NCBI GenBank assembly: GCA_023091665.1
Contig: JALJCQ010000013.1
Span: 3,162,001 to 3,226,000 of the forward strand
Direction of reading: 5' to 3'
DNA from: Pythium myriotylum
Taxonomy: Eukaryota > Oomycota > Peronosporomycetes > Pythiales > Pythiaceae
Length of the DNA: 64,000 bases
The first letter of the stretch is position 1, and every line of letters starts with the position of its first letter. Below, piece after piece: positions 39,277-50,359 of the stretch. Under the pieces are notes generated by a model. That model was not told the DNA's origin, did no database searches, and saw only the letters and a program-made list of their open reading frames with translations. Both the position numbers and the translations under genes were made by a program.

Positions 39277-40587
39277 CTTTTTGCTCCAGATCCTTTTTAC
39301 TCCATTTCACCACCTCGCAACACACCTGCACTGCACTGCGCCTCCATCAACACACACTAACACCACCCACTCCAGCCAGTCTCCCATACCACTCCCGCAC
39401 ATTCGCCGTGGGACACACACTGTCCCACTCGACACTCGCCACTCGACACTCGCCACTCGACACTCGACACTCGCCACTCGCCACTCGCCACTCGCCACTC
39501 GACACTCGACACTCGACACTCGCCACTCGACACTCGACACTCCGCGCCTCGGACGCTCCGGGTTGTCCATCCCCCCTTGGTCTCCCTTCGATTTCTTGGG
39601 TCTCTCCTGACCTTTCGCCTGGACTTGGTCGTCCGCCCCCTTTCCTGGTCCCGTCACGCGACCGCAGTTCTTGCTTTTGATGTTCATCTTCGCCGTCGGT
39701 GCTGTCTGGCGTGTCTGTCGATGTGGTCGAAAGGACCGCACTCGACCCACGACTCCCACATGCACTCGGGGGGCCTCGTTCGCACTCACTCGGTGAACAA
39801 TGCGTATCGAAGCACGCACGCCACGCGTCAATATGTATCACCCCGACTTGGTTTGCACGCATACCCGATCGTCCATGCCGACAGTCGAGCACGAGGATCC
39901 TCTGACACCGATGTGCCTACCTCAAAATCTGCGATGTCGCTCTGCTTTGCAGCCCGCATCCCATCCTCCCCCACGCCTCCGTTCTAACATTTGACTTGAG
40001 CTGGAGCGCAAGAGTGATCGTGAGCGCGAGCGTCAGCCCAAGCGTCGCCCCGAACGTGAGGCCGAGCATGAGTGTGAAACGCGAGACCACACTGCTCGAT
40101 ACCCGCGCATATACCAGTACCTGGTCGTGGGGCTATGGCAGTCCTAGGGCCATTCGGAGGGCCGTCGGTCGCAGCTCCAAGTCGCAGAACTTCGGATCGG
40201 TCCAGAAAGCTCACTTCGAGTCCGTTGGGGTCATTTGTTGTACCGCATCCCCTGTCGCGCTGGACATCAGCTCAATGACTCTATCAATCTGACGTGATGT
40301 GTTGCGCAATGTTTTGGAATATTTCGGTAGCGCAGTGAGCCTCGGGTGTGGTGGGGTGATTAGTAGTGAAGTGTGCAGTGGTTGTGCGCCAGAGAGGTGT
40401 GTGTGAGTGTGTGAGTGTGTGAGTGTGTGTGTGGTCTACTTGTGTGTGGGATTGGTTGTAGTTTTGTTGGTTGTTGTGTGTCTGCGGTGTAGTGTATGGT
40501 GTTGGCGGTGTTGTGGTTGTGGTATTGTTGTTGTGTGTAGTTTGTCGGTGTTTGTTATGGCTGTGAGGGCTAGGAAATGGTTATCGC

Positions 40588-40659
40588 GGCCGCGTGGTCT
40601 AGTGGTATGATTCTCGCTTCGGGTGCGAGAGGTCCCGGGTTCGATTCCCGGTGCGGCCC
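40588..40659 (+). tRNA. tRNA-Pro (CGG), unit 31
   Basis: Same sequence as the unit 1 gene. Minisatellite 40810-40921, n=16, code CCACAAAACAAAATAA. Spacing 1383 bp. Confidence 0.97.
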
Positions 40660-41970
40660 CTTTTTGCTCCAGATCCTTTTTACTCCATTTCACCACCTCG
40701 CAACACACCTGCACTGCACTGCGCCTCCATCAACACACACTAACACCACCCACTCCAGCCAGTCTCCCATACCACTCCCGCACATTCGCCGTGGGACACA
40801 CACTGTCCCACTCGCCACTCGCCACTCGACACTCGCCACTCGACACTCGACACTCGACACTCGACACTCGCCACTCGACACTCGACACTCGACACTCGAC
40901 ACTCGTCACTCGACACTCGACACTCCGCGCCTCGGACGCTCCGGGTTGTCCATCCCCCCTTGGTCTCCCTTCGATTTCTTGGGTCTCTCCTGACCTTTCG
41001 CCTGGACTTGGTCGTCCGCCCCCTTTCCTGGTCCCGTCACGCGACCGCAGTTCTTGCTTTTGATGTTCATCTTCGCCGTCGGTGCTGTCTGGCGTGTCTG
41101 TCGATGTGGTCGAAAGGACCGCACTCGACCCACGACTCCCACATGCACTCGGGGGGCCTCGTTCGCACTCACTCGGTGAACAATGCGTATCGAAGCACGC
41201 ACGCCACGCGTCAATATGTATCACCCCGACTTGGTTTGCACGCATACCCGATCGTCCATGCCGACAGTCGAGCACGAGGATCCTCTGACACCGATGTGCC
41301 TACCTCAAAATCTGCGATGTCGCTCTGCTTTGCAGCCCGCATCCCATCCTCCCCCACGCCTCCGTTCTAACATTTGACTTGAGCTGGAGCGCAAGAGTGA
41401 TCGTGAGCGCGAGCGTCAGCCCAAGCGTCGCCCCGAACGTGAGGCCGAGCATGAGTGTGAAACGCGAGACCACACTGCTCGATACCCGCGCATATACCAG
41501 TACCTGGTCGTGGGGCTATGGCAGTCCTAGGGCCATTCGGAGGGCCGTCGGTCGCAGCTCCAAGTCGCAGAACTTCGGATCGGTCCAGAAAGCTCACTTC
41601 GAGTCCGTTGGGGTCATTTGTTGTACCGCATCCCCTGTCGCGCTGGACATCAGCTCAATGACTCTATCAATCTGACGTGATGTGTTGCGCAATGTTTTGG
41701 AATATTTCGGTAGCGCAGTGAGCCTCGGGTGTGGTGGGGTGATTAGTAGTGAAGTGTGCAGTGGTTGTGCGCCAGAGAGGTGTGTGTGAGTGTGTGAGTG
41801 TGTGAGTGTGTGTGTGGTCTACTTGTGTGTGGGATTGGTTGTAGTTTTGTTGGTTGTTGTGTGTCTGCGGTGTAGTGTATGGTGTTGGCGGTGTTGTGGT
41901 TGTGGTATTGTTGTTGTGTGTAGTTTGTCGGTGTTTGTTATGGCTGTGAGGGCTAGGAAATGGTTATCGC

Positions 41971-42042
41971 GGCCGCGTGGTCTAGTGGTATGATTCTCGC
42001 TTCGGGTGCGAGAGGTCCCGGGTTCGATTCCCGGTGCGGCCC
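41971..42042 (+). tRNA. tRNA-Pro (CGG), unit 32
   Basis: Same sequence as the unit 1 gene. Minisatellite 42193-42297, n=15, code CCACAAACAAACTAA, shared with units 33 and 35. Spacing 1376 bp. Confidence 0.97.
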
Positions 42043-43346
42043 CTTTTTGCTCCAGATCCTTTTTACTCCATTTCACCACCTCGCAACACACCTGCACTGC
42101 ACTGCGCCTCCATCAACACACACTAACACCACCCACTCCAGCCAGTCTCCCATACCACTCCCGCACATTCGCCGTGGGACACACACTGTCCCACTCGCCA
42201 CTCGCCACTCGACACTCGCCACTCGACACTCGACACTCGACACTCGCCACTCGACACTCGACACTCGACACTCGCCACTCGTCACTCGACACTCGACACT
42301 CCGCGCCTCGGACGCTCCGGGTTGTCCATCCCCCCTTGGTCTCCCTTCGATTTCTTGGGTCTCTCCTGACCTTTCGCCTGGACTTGGTCGTCCGCCCCCT
42401 TTCCTGGTCCCGTCACGCGACCGCAGTTCTTGCTTTTGATGTTCATCTTCGCCGTCGGTGCTGTCTGGCGTGTCTGTCGATGTGGTCGAAAGGACCGCAC
42501 TCGACCCACGACTCCCACATGCACTCGGGGGGCCTCGTTCGCACTCACTCGGTGAACAATGCGTATCGAAGCACGCACGCCACGCGTCAATATGTATCAC
42601 CCCGACTTGGTTTGCACGCATACCCGATCGTCCATGCCGACAGTCGAGCACGAGGATCCTCTGACACCGATGTGCCTACCTCAAAATCTGCGATGTCGCT
42701 CTGCTTTGCAGCCCGCATCCCATCCTCCCCCACGCCTCCGTTCTAACATTTGACTTGAGCTGGAGCGCAAGAGTGATCGTGAGCGCGAGCGTCAGCCCAA
42801 GCGTCGCCCCGAACGTGAGGCCGAGCATGAGTGTGAAACGCGAGACCACACTGCTCGATACCCGCGCATATACCAGTACCTGGTCGTGGGGCTATGGCAG
42901 TCCTAGGGCCATTCGGAGGGCCGTCGGTCGCAGCTCCAAGTCGCAGAACTTCGGATCGGTCCAGAAAGCTCACTTCGAGTCCGTTGGGGTCATTTGTTGT
43001 ACCGCATCCCCTGTCGCGCTGGACATCAGCTCAATGACTCTATCAATCTGACGTGATGTGTTGCGCAATGTTTTGGAATATTTCGGTAGCGCAGTGAGCC
43101 TCGGGTGTGGTGGGGTGATTAGTAGTGAAGTGTGCAGTGGTTGTGCGCCAGAGAGGTGTGTGTGAGTGTGTGAGTGTGTGAGTGTGTGTGTGGTCTACTT
43201 GTGTGTGGGATTGGTTGTAGTTTTGTTGGTTGTTGTGTGTCTGCGGTGTAGTGTATGGTGTTGGCGGTGTTGTGGTTGTGGTATTGTTGTTGTGTGTAGT
43301 TTGTCGGTGTTTGTTATGGCTGTGAGGGCTAGGAAATGGTTATCGC

Positions 43347-43418
43347 GGCCGCGTGGTCTAGTGGTATGATTCTCGCTTCGGGTGCGAGAGGTCCCGGGTT
43401 CGATTCCCGGTGCGGCCC
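43347..43418 (+). tRNA. tRNA-Pro (CGG), unit 33
   Basis: Same sequence as the unit 1 gene. Minisatellite 43569-43673, n=15, code as unit 32. Spacing 1376 bp. Confidence 0.97.
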
Positions 43419-44722
43419 CTTTTTGCTCCAGATCCTTTTTACTCCATTTCACCACCTCGCAACACACCTGCACTGCACTGCGCCTCCATCAACACACACT
43501 AACACCACCCACTCCAGCCAGTCTCCCATACCACTCCCGCACATTCGCCGTGGGACACACACTGTCCCACTCGCCACTCGCCACTCGACACTCGCCACTC
43601 GACACTCGACACTCGACACTCGCCACTCGACACTCGACACTCGACACTCGCCACTCGTCACTCGACACTCGACACTCCGCGCCTCGGACGCTCCGGGTTG
43701 TCCATCCCCCCTTGGTCTCCCTTCGATTTCTTGGGTCTCTCCTGACCTTTCGCCTGGACTTGGTCGTCCGCCCCCTTTCCTGGTCCCGTCACGCGACCGC
43801 AGTTCTTGCTTTTGATGTTCATCTTCGCCGTCGGTGCTGTCTGGCGTGTCTGTCGATGTGGTCGAAAGGACCGCACTCGACCCACGACTCCCACATGCAC
43901 TCGGGGGGCCTCGTTCGCACTCACTCGGTGAACAATGCGTATCGAAGCACGCACGCCACGCGTCAATATGTATCACCCCGACTTGGTTTGCACGCATACC
44001 CGATCGTCCATGCCGACAGTCGAGCACGAGGATCCTCTGACACCGATGTGCCTACCTCAAAATCTGCGATGTCGCTCTGCTTTGCAGCCCGCATCCCATC
44101 CTCCCCCACGCCTCCGTTCTAACATTTGACTTGAGCTGGAGCGCAAGAGTGATCGTGAGCGCGAGCGTCAGCCCAAGCGTCGCCCCGAACGTGAGGCCGA
44201 GCATGAGTGTGAAACGCGAGACCACACTGCTCGATACCCGCGCATATACCAGTACCTGGTCGTGGGGCTATGGCAGTCCTAGGGCCATTCGGAGGGCCGT
44301 CGGTCGCAGCTCCAAGTCGCAGAACTTCGGATCGGTCCAGAAAGCTCACTTCGAGTCCGTTGGGGTCATTTGTTGTACCGCATCCCCTGTCGCGCTGGAC
44401 ATCAGCTCAATGACTCTATCAATCTGACGTGATGTGTTGCGCAATGTTTTGGAATATTTCGGTAGCGCAGTGAGCCTCGGGTGTGGTGGGGTGATTAGTA
44501 GTGAAGTGTGCAGTGGTTGTGCGCCAGAGAGGTGTGTGTGAGTGTGTGAGTGTGTGAGTGTGTGTGTGGTCTACTTGTGTGTGGGATTGGTTGTAGTTTT
44601 GTTGGTTGTTGTGTGTCTGCGGTGTAGTGTATGGTGTTGGCGGTGTTGTGGTTGTGGTATTGTTGTTGTGTGTAGTTTGTCGGTGTTTGTTATGGCTGTG
44701 AGGGCTAGGAAATGGTTATCGC

Positions 44723-44794
44723 GGCCGCGTGGTCTAGTGGTATGATTCTCGCTTCGGGTGCGAGAGGTCCCGGGTTCGATTCCCGGTGCGGCCC
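44723..44794 (+). tRNA. tRNA-Pro (CGG), unit 34
   Basis: Same sequence as the unit 1 gene. Minisatellite 44945-45049, n=15, code CCACAACCAAACTAA. A G run near 45281 has seven G instead of six, so the spacing is 1377 bp. Confidence 0.97.
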
Positions 44795-46099
44795 CTTTTT
44801 GCTCCAGATCCTTTTTACTCCATTTCACCACCTCGCAACACACCTGCACTGCACTGCGCCTCCATCAACACACACTAACACCACCCACTCCAGCCAGTCT
44901 CCCATACCACTCCCGCACATTCGCCGTGGGACACACACTGTCCCACTCGCCACTCGCCACTCGACACTCGCCACTCGACACTCGACACTCGCCACTCGCC
45001 ACTCGACACTCGACACTCGACACTCGCCACTCGTCACTCGACACTCGACACTCCGCGCCTCGGACGCTCCGGGTTGTCCATCCCCCCTTGGTCTCCCTTC
45101 GATTTCTTGGGTCTCTCCTGACCTTTCGCCTGGACTTGGTCGTCCGCCCCCTTTCCTGGTCCCGTCACGCGACCGCAGTTCTTGCTTTTGATGTTCATCT
45201 TCGCCGTCGGTGCTGTCTGGCGTGTCTGTCGATGTGGTCGAAAGGACCGCACTCGACCCACGACTCCCACATGCACTCGGGGGGGCCTCGTTCGCACTCA
45301 CTCGGTGAACAATGCGTATCGAAGCACGCACGCCACGCGTCAATATGTATCACCCCGACTTGGTTTGCACGCATACCCGATCGTCCATGCCGACAGTCGA
45401 GCACGAGGATCCTCTGACACCGATGTGCCTACCTCAAAATCTGCGATGTCGCTCTGCTTTGCAGCCCGCATCCCATCCTCCCCCACGCCTCCGTTCTAAC
45501 ATTTGACTTGAGCTGGAGCGCAAGAGTGATCGTGAGCGCGAGCGTCAGCCCAAGCGTCGCCCCGAACGTGAGGCCGAGCATGAGTGTGAAACGCGAGACC
45601 ACACTGCTCGATACCCGCGCATATACCAGTACCTGGTCGTGGGGCTATGGCAGTCCTAGGGCCATTCGGAGGGCCGTCGGTCGCAGCTCCAAGTCGCAGA
45701 ACTTCGGATCGGTCCAGAAAGCTCACTTCGAGTCCGTTGGGGTCATTTGTTGTACCGCATCCCCTGTCGCGCTGGACATCAGCTCAATGACTCTATCAAT
45801 CTGACGTGATGTGTTGCGCAATGTTTTGGAATATTTCGGTAGCGCAGTGAGCCTCGGGTGTGGTGGGGTGATTAGTAGTGAAGTGTGCAGTGGTTGTGCG
45901 CCAGAGAGGTGTGTGTGAGTGTGTGAGTGTGTGAGTGTGTGTGTGGTCTACTTGTGTGTGGGATTGGTTGTAGTTTTGTTGGTTGTTGTGTGTCTGCGGT
46001 GTAGTGTATGGTGTTGGCGGTGTTGTGGTTGTGGTATTGTTGTTGTGTGTAGTTTGTCGGTGTTTGTTATGGCTGTGAGGGCTAGGAAATGGTTATCGC

Positions 46100-46171
46100 G
46101 GCCGCGTGGTCTAGTGGTATGATTCTCGCTTCGGGTGCGAGAGGTCCCGGGTTCGATTCCCGGTGCGGCCC
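46100..46171 (+). tRNA. tRNA-Pro (CGG), unit 35
   Basis: Same sequence as the unit 1 gene. Minisatellite 46322-46426, n=15, code CCACAAACAAACTAA. This last full unit carries extra changes: A-to-G near 46725, T-to-C near 46750, C-to-T near 47195, and a 4-bp microsatellite contraction near 47287. Spacing 1372 bp. Confidence 0.97.
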
Positions 46172-47471
46172 CTTTTTGCTCCAGATCCTTTTTACTCCAT
46201 TTCACCACCTCGCAACACACCTGCACTGCACTGCGCCTCCATCAACACACACTAACACCACCCACTCCAGCCAGTCTCCCATACCACTCCCGCACATTCG
46301 CCGTGGGACACACACTGTCCCACTCGCCACTCGCCACTCGACACTCGCCACTCGACACTCGACACTCGACACTCGCCACTCGACACTCGACACTCGACAC
46401 TCGCCACTCGTCACTCGACACTCGACACTCCGCGCCTCGGACGCTCCGGGTTGTCCATCCCCCCTTGGTCTCCCTTCGATTTCTTGGGTCTCTCCTGACC
46501 TTTCGCCTGGACTTGGTCGTCCGCCCCCTTTCCTGGTCCCGTCACGCGACCGCAGTTCTTGCTTTTGATGTTCATCTTCGCCGTCGGTGCTGTCTGGCGT
46601 GTCTGTCGATGTGGTCGAAAGGACCGCACTCGACCCACGACTCCCACATGCACTCGGGGGGCCTCGTTCGCACTCACTCGGTGAACAATGCGTATCGAAG
46701 CACGCACGCCACGCGTCAATATGTGTCACCCCGACTTGGTTTGCACGCACACCCGATCGTCCATGCCGACAGTCGAGCACGAGGATCCTCTGACACCGAT
46801 GTGCCTACCTCAAAATCTGCGATGTCGCTCTGCTTTGCAGCCCGCATCCCATCCTCCCCCACGCCTCCGTTCTAACATTTGACTTGAGCTGGAGCGCAAG
46901 AGTGATCGTGAGCGCGAGCGTCAGCCCAAGCGTCGCCCCGAACGTGAGGCCGAGCATGAGTGTGAAACGCGAGACCACACTGCTCGATACCCGCGCATAT
47001 ACCAGTACCTGGTCGTGGGGCTATGGCAGTCCTAGGGCCATTCGGAGGGCCGTCGGTCGCAGCTCCAAGTCGCAGAACTTCGGATCGGTCCAGAAAGCTC
47101 ACTTCGAGTCCGTTGGGGTCATTTGTTGTACCGCATCCCCTGTCGCGCTGGACATCAGCTCAATGACTCTATCAATCTGACGTGATGTGTTGCGTAATGT
47201 TTTGGAATATTTCGGTAGCGCAGTGAGCCTCGGGTGTGGTGGGGTGATTAGTAGTGAAGTGTGCAGTGGTTGTGCGCCAGAGAGGTGTGAGTGTGTGAGT
47301 GTGTGAGTGTGTGTGTGGTCTACTTGTGTGTGGGATTGGTTGTAGTTTTGTTGGTTGTTGTGTGTCTGCGGTGTAGTGTATGGTGTTGGCGGTGTTGTGG
47401 TTGTGGTATTGTTGTTGTGTGTAGTTTGTCGGTGTTTGTTATGGCTGTGAGGGCTAGGAAATGGTTATCGC

Positions 47472-47543
47472 GGCCGCGTGGTCTAGTGGTATGATTCTCG
47501 CTTCGGGTGCGAGAGGTCCCGGGTTCGATTCCCGGTGCGGCCC
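47472..47543 (+). tRNA. tRNA-Pro (CGG), unit 36 (truncated unit)
   Basis: Same sequence as the unit 1 gene, with A box, B box and T5 terminator all present, so it should still be transcribable. The unit is cut off 85 bases after the tRNA, at 47628, before the hairpin and minisatellite. This marks the right edge of the array. Confidence 0.97.
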
Positions 47544-47628
47544 CTTTTTGCTCCAGATCCTTTTTACTCCATTTCACCACCTCGCAACACACCTGCACTG
47601 CACTGCGCCTCCATCAACACACACTAAC

Positions 47629-48571
47629 ATCATCCTAAAAATGATTAGCATGGCCGTATTGGACTGCTGCTGCTTCTCTGGAGGCTGCAAAACGTGTGGG
47701 GACGCTTGCCACGGCCGAGGCTGTTGATGCTTTTCGGAGGACGCGAATCCAAGCTGTTGAATGCCTACAGTTGCAGAGACGGCTGCACGTTGGAGACGGC
47801 GGATTGGGGGTTGTGGGACATGGCGTGTATCTGCGACTGCTAGTGGGTAGAACTGCGTCAGCCCGTTTTGCTCCCGTTCTGTTCGTGTTCGCGAGCGATC
47901 CAAAAGCTTCCGGGACTTCCCATGGCGCGGAGATCATTTCTGTTCTCCCCGATGACGAGGGGAGCACAAATATGGAACTTCCAAAAGTACACCCACACGT
48001 GGAGCTTCATCTCACCCTCGTGCGGGTATGTTCGAGTTATGACTTCGCCACAGCGACCACTAAAAGACAGTGCGCTTGTACATCTTGGAGGCCTTGGTCT
48101 TTGCTGCGTCACACTTTGCACCCTCATCTCGTCCGGTGGCGATTTTCTTCGCGATATCGGCTCGTTTGTCGAATGCGCCAGCGAAAGCAGCGGGGTCCGT
48201 CGTCGTGTCAGATTCGTAGGGACTCTGGTGGCACACGCGCCAATCACCTTGCCAGTAATCTGCTCCAGTGTCGTACGCTCTGAATATACCATCTTGTTAG
48301 CAGCCGCGACGTGATTGGACGTTGGCCTTGGGACGTATTCATTTGTCGCAGGCGTTAACGGTGTACTCAACTCGATGAGCTCGCGTAGCTTGAGTAGCAC
48401 TCTCGTCATGTGGAAACGACGGCGTTGAGCATAGCCCTTGATGTTCGCATTGAAAACTTCGCAAGGATTATTCGTAGACAGATTCGGGACATACTTTTCC
48501 AACACAAACGCTGTTGTAAACACACCATTATTACCATAACGTGTCCAATTTACACGTTCCGAGGTAAACAC
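47629..48571 (-). pseudogene. Decayed MULE-like transposase remnant
   Basis: The minus-strand frame from 48571 to 47858 begins with an Asn-Trp-Thr-Arg-Tyr stretch followed by LSTNNPCEVFNANIKG and a helical LLKLREL segment. This resembles the region of Mutator-like (MULE) transposases just after the catalytic core, where (S/T)TNN..E..N..IK is typical. Downstream, another frame reads a Cys-rich piece (CSRLCNCRH, near 47760) that could be a ruined SWIM zinc finger. No catalytic domain is present. The frame starts inside an AT-palindrome repeat, and the sequence abuts the array edge at 47628. The family call rests on short motifs only; it could be another SWIM-type transposase. Confidence 0.45.
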
Positions 48572-48621
48572 AAGTGTCCCCGCGTTTGCGAAAGGCCTCG
48601 AAGGTGTAAATTTTACACGTT
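48547..48621. repeat. Short AT-palindrome repeat related to the 52.9-kb MITE
   Basis: AATTTACACGTTCCGAGG at 48547-48564 and GTGTAAATTTTACACGTT at 48604-48621 match, in the same order, motifs at 52875-52892 and 52929-52946 inside the piggyBac-like MITE. The spacer between them is not obviously similar. It probably belongs to the same small-element family, but I see no clear terminal repeats or target duplication here. Confidence 0.45.
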
Positions 48622-48649
48622 AGCCTATTATCAGGAGTTGCCCACTTAG

Positions 48650-50350
48650 TACAAAAACCGTAGGGAACATATATGTGGTGGGATGCACTCTGGGGGAACT
48701 GAAGGGTAAGGTCAGGTGCAAAAGCCGTGATCGGGCAAGAGCATCGGGGGGGAATTGTTGAGGCCTTGTTCCTCAGACGTCTTCATGTGCAGGAATCTAG
48801 CGAACACCACATTTGTCTGCGCCCAGTGACAGACATTGCTTCTTCAGCATGACCAAGTTCGAAGCTCGGGCGACAAGGTGACCCAAGCGCTTCTTCAAGG
48901 TGATGTCGCCTTGAATAAGACCCCTCGAGTCATAATCCTCGCCCAGTTTTGTGGCACTGAACCTCCGACTCCATGGAATGAATTGCTTCGCGCCCAGACC
49001 AGGCAGAGTGCAACACATGCCACGTTAGTTTCTAGAAACTAGAACTGACTGTGTGTAAAAGTGAATATGCACATAGGAAAACCAACAGAAAAAGAACGTC
49101 GTAAACATTTGAGAGTTAAAGAAAGGTGGCGTTGGAAAGTGGGAGGCGCTCCTAGGCTAGCTCGGAGCTGCCCTGCATTTTTATAAGCCCAAGAATGCAT
49201 TCTCCAATTTTCCCACAAACTTTCAGACCACCTACCCACTTCTGTCAAGACGCATACCTTCTTCTGCAAGAGCTCTATATTTGGTAGCACTTTATGATAC
49301 CGAACTGGCCTTCGTCTCGCTCTCGCTCTTGCATCGCTGCGTCGTTCCCGCTGTCGGTGCTCTCGGTTCGCTACCGCTAACGTCGTAAGTTGGCCCTGTC
49401 CGTTAGTAACGGCATGCCCCAGCTAGTCCTGATCGGTACAGACTCTGTACACTGTGACGAGGGTTCGGGGAGTCCATGGTTTTGTTCGGAATAAGGGCGC
49501 AACGGCAGGAGGAGCATATGCTAAGCAAGAAGAACCATCTCGTGGACCCCACAACGCCTCGTGCCTCCTTCAACGTACTCCGTGTCTCGCACCTCAGCAC
49601 GTCTGCCGCGGGTCCATACGAATGGGTTTCGCCAGATCCATCCATCCTGGCGCACTGTCTATGTCGTTCGAAACGTCATCGAGGCTTCGGTCTCGAAGAT
49701 TACAAACCCAGGGCATAAACAGGCTCTCGCGCCCATCCTCCGTCGTTTGGAGGACGAGGAGGATCATCACATATCAATAGCGACCGCCTACTTAGAAGAG
49801 GGAGCGGCTAAGGTTTGGACCCTAAGCCTACGGTACAAGACCTGGAGCGCGCCGAATGCAAGCGGCTCGTCGAAGAAGACAAGCTCGCGGATAAGCGTCA
49901 GCAAAATTTCCATCACCAACTACAAGAACTAGTACGCCAAGGTCACCACCTCCGTAGCAGCTGAGTCTGAGCTTGAGAAGAAGAAGCTTCTTGTAATTCA
50001 GACTTGAACTCGACCACGCAACTGTGGCGTCCTTTGTGGTGTTGACCTGGACGGCGCGACTGTTGCGGTTATCCACCTGCCACGTCAGCTGAACATTGGC
50101 CTTGAAGTGAAATATCAAGATGCTATTACTCAGATCTTTCTCCACCCTTAGCGATTATCCCCCTACTTTTCCGTGGCAGTTACCGAGAAGACAGGACACT
50201 GTACAATGCCGAAAAGCTGAACAACAGTGCTGAGCGCGGCACGAACGAAAATTGGTTTCAGGAGGGCAGGCATCAACCTCGAAGAGAATCGCTCGCTGAT
50301 CCGAAAGGCTTCTATGTACTGGAAATATTTGCACCTACCTGATAAAACTC
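48650..50350. other. Intergenic, no recognisable gene
   Basis: Only short unrelated reading frames are found on both strands, the longest being 123 codons at 49561-49932. None has a domain I recognise, and composition is mixed. The stretch may be old retroelement sequence, because it runs directly into the Ty3/gypsy fragment that starts near 50360. Confidence 0.5.
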
Positions 50351-50359
50351 GAAGAGTTC

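Larger units (their letters stand above)
1..47628 (+). repeat. tRNA-Pro(CGG) macrosatellite, 36 head-to-tail units
   Basis: The same unit is repeated from base 1 to 47628, where homology stops inside the CA-rich block downstream of the 36th tRNA; the left end is not in the window. Unit order, on the plus strand: tRNA-Pro gene, T5 terminator, CA-rich block, 8-bp hairpin, 7-bp minisatellite, about 770 bp of mixed sequence, then a GT-rich block of about 220 bp running into the next tRNA. Distances between successive tRNA genes run from 1313 to 1383 bp and fit 1271 + 7n, where n is the minisatellite copy number, except for a few 1-8 nt indels. Outside the minisatellite I see only a handful of substitutions per unit, so the units are kept uniform (concerted evolution) or expanded recently. 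No protein gene is supported inside the unit. Comparable tandem tRNA arrays are known in Entamoeba and Arabidopsis. Confidence 0.97.

Noticed and set aside
19..47400. Dozens of repeated 60-350 aa frames on both strands of the array, including Arg-rich and Val/Cys-rich ones
   Set aside because: They overlap the tRNA gene, minisatellite and GT repeats, change frame with minisatellite copy number, and match no domain. Frames through a tRNA give known artefact peptides such as IEPGTSRTRSENHTTRP.
1..47628. CRISPR-like array
   Set aside because: The repeat unit is 1.3 kb and carries a tRNA. The 7-bp repeat has no unique spacers, and the genome is eukaryotic.
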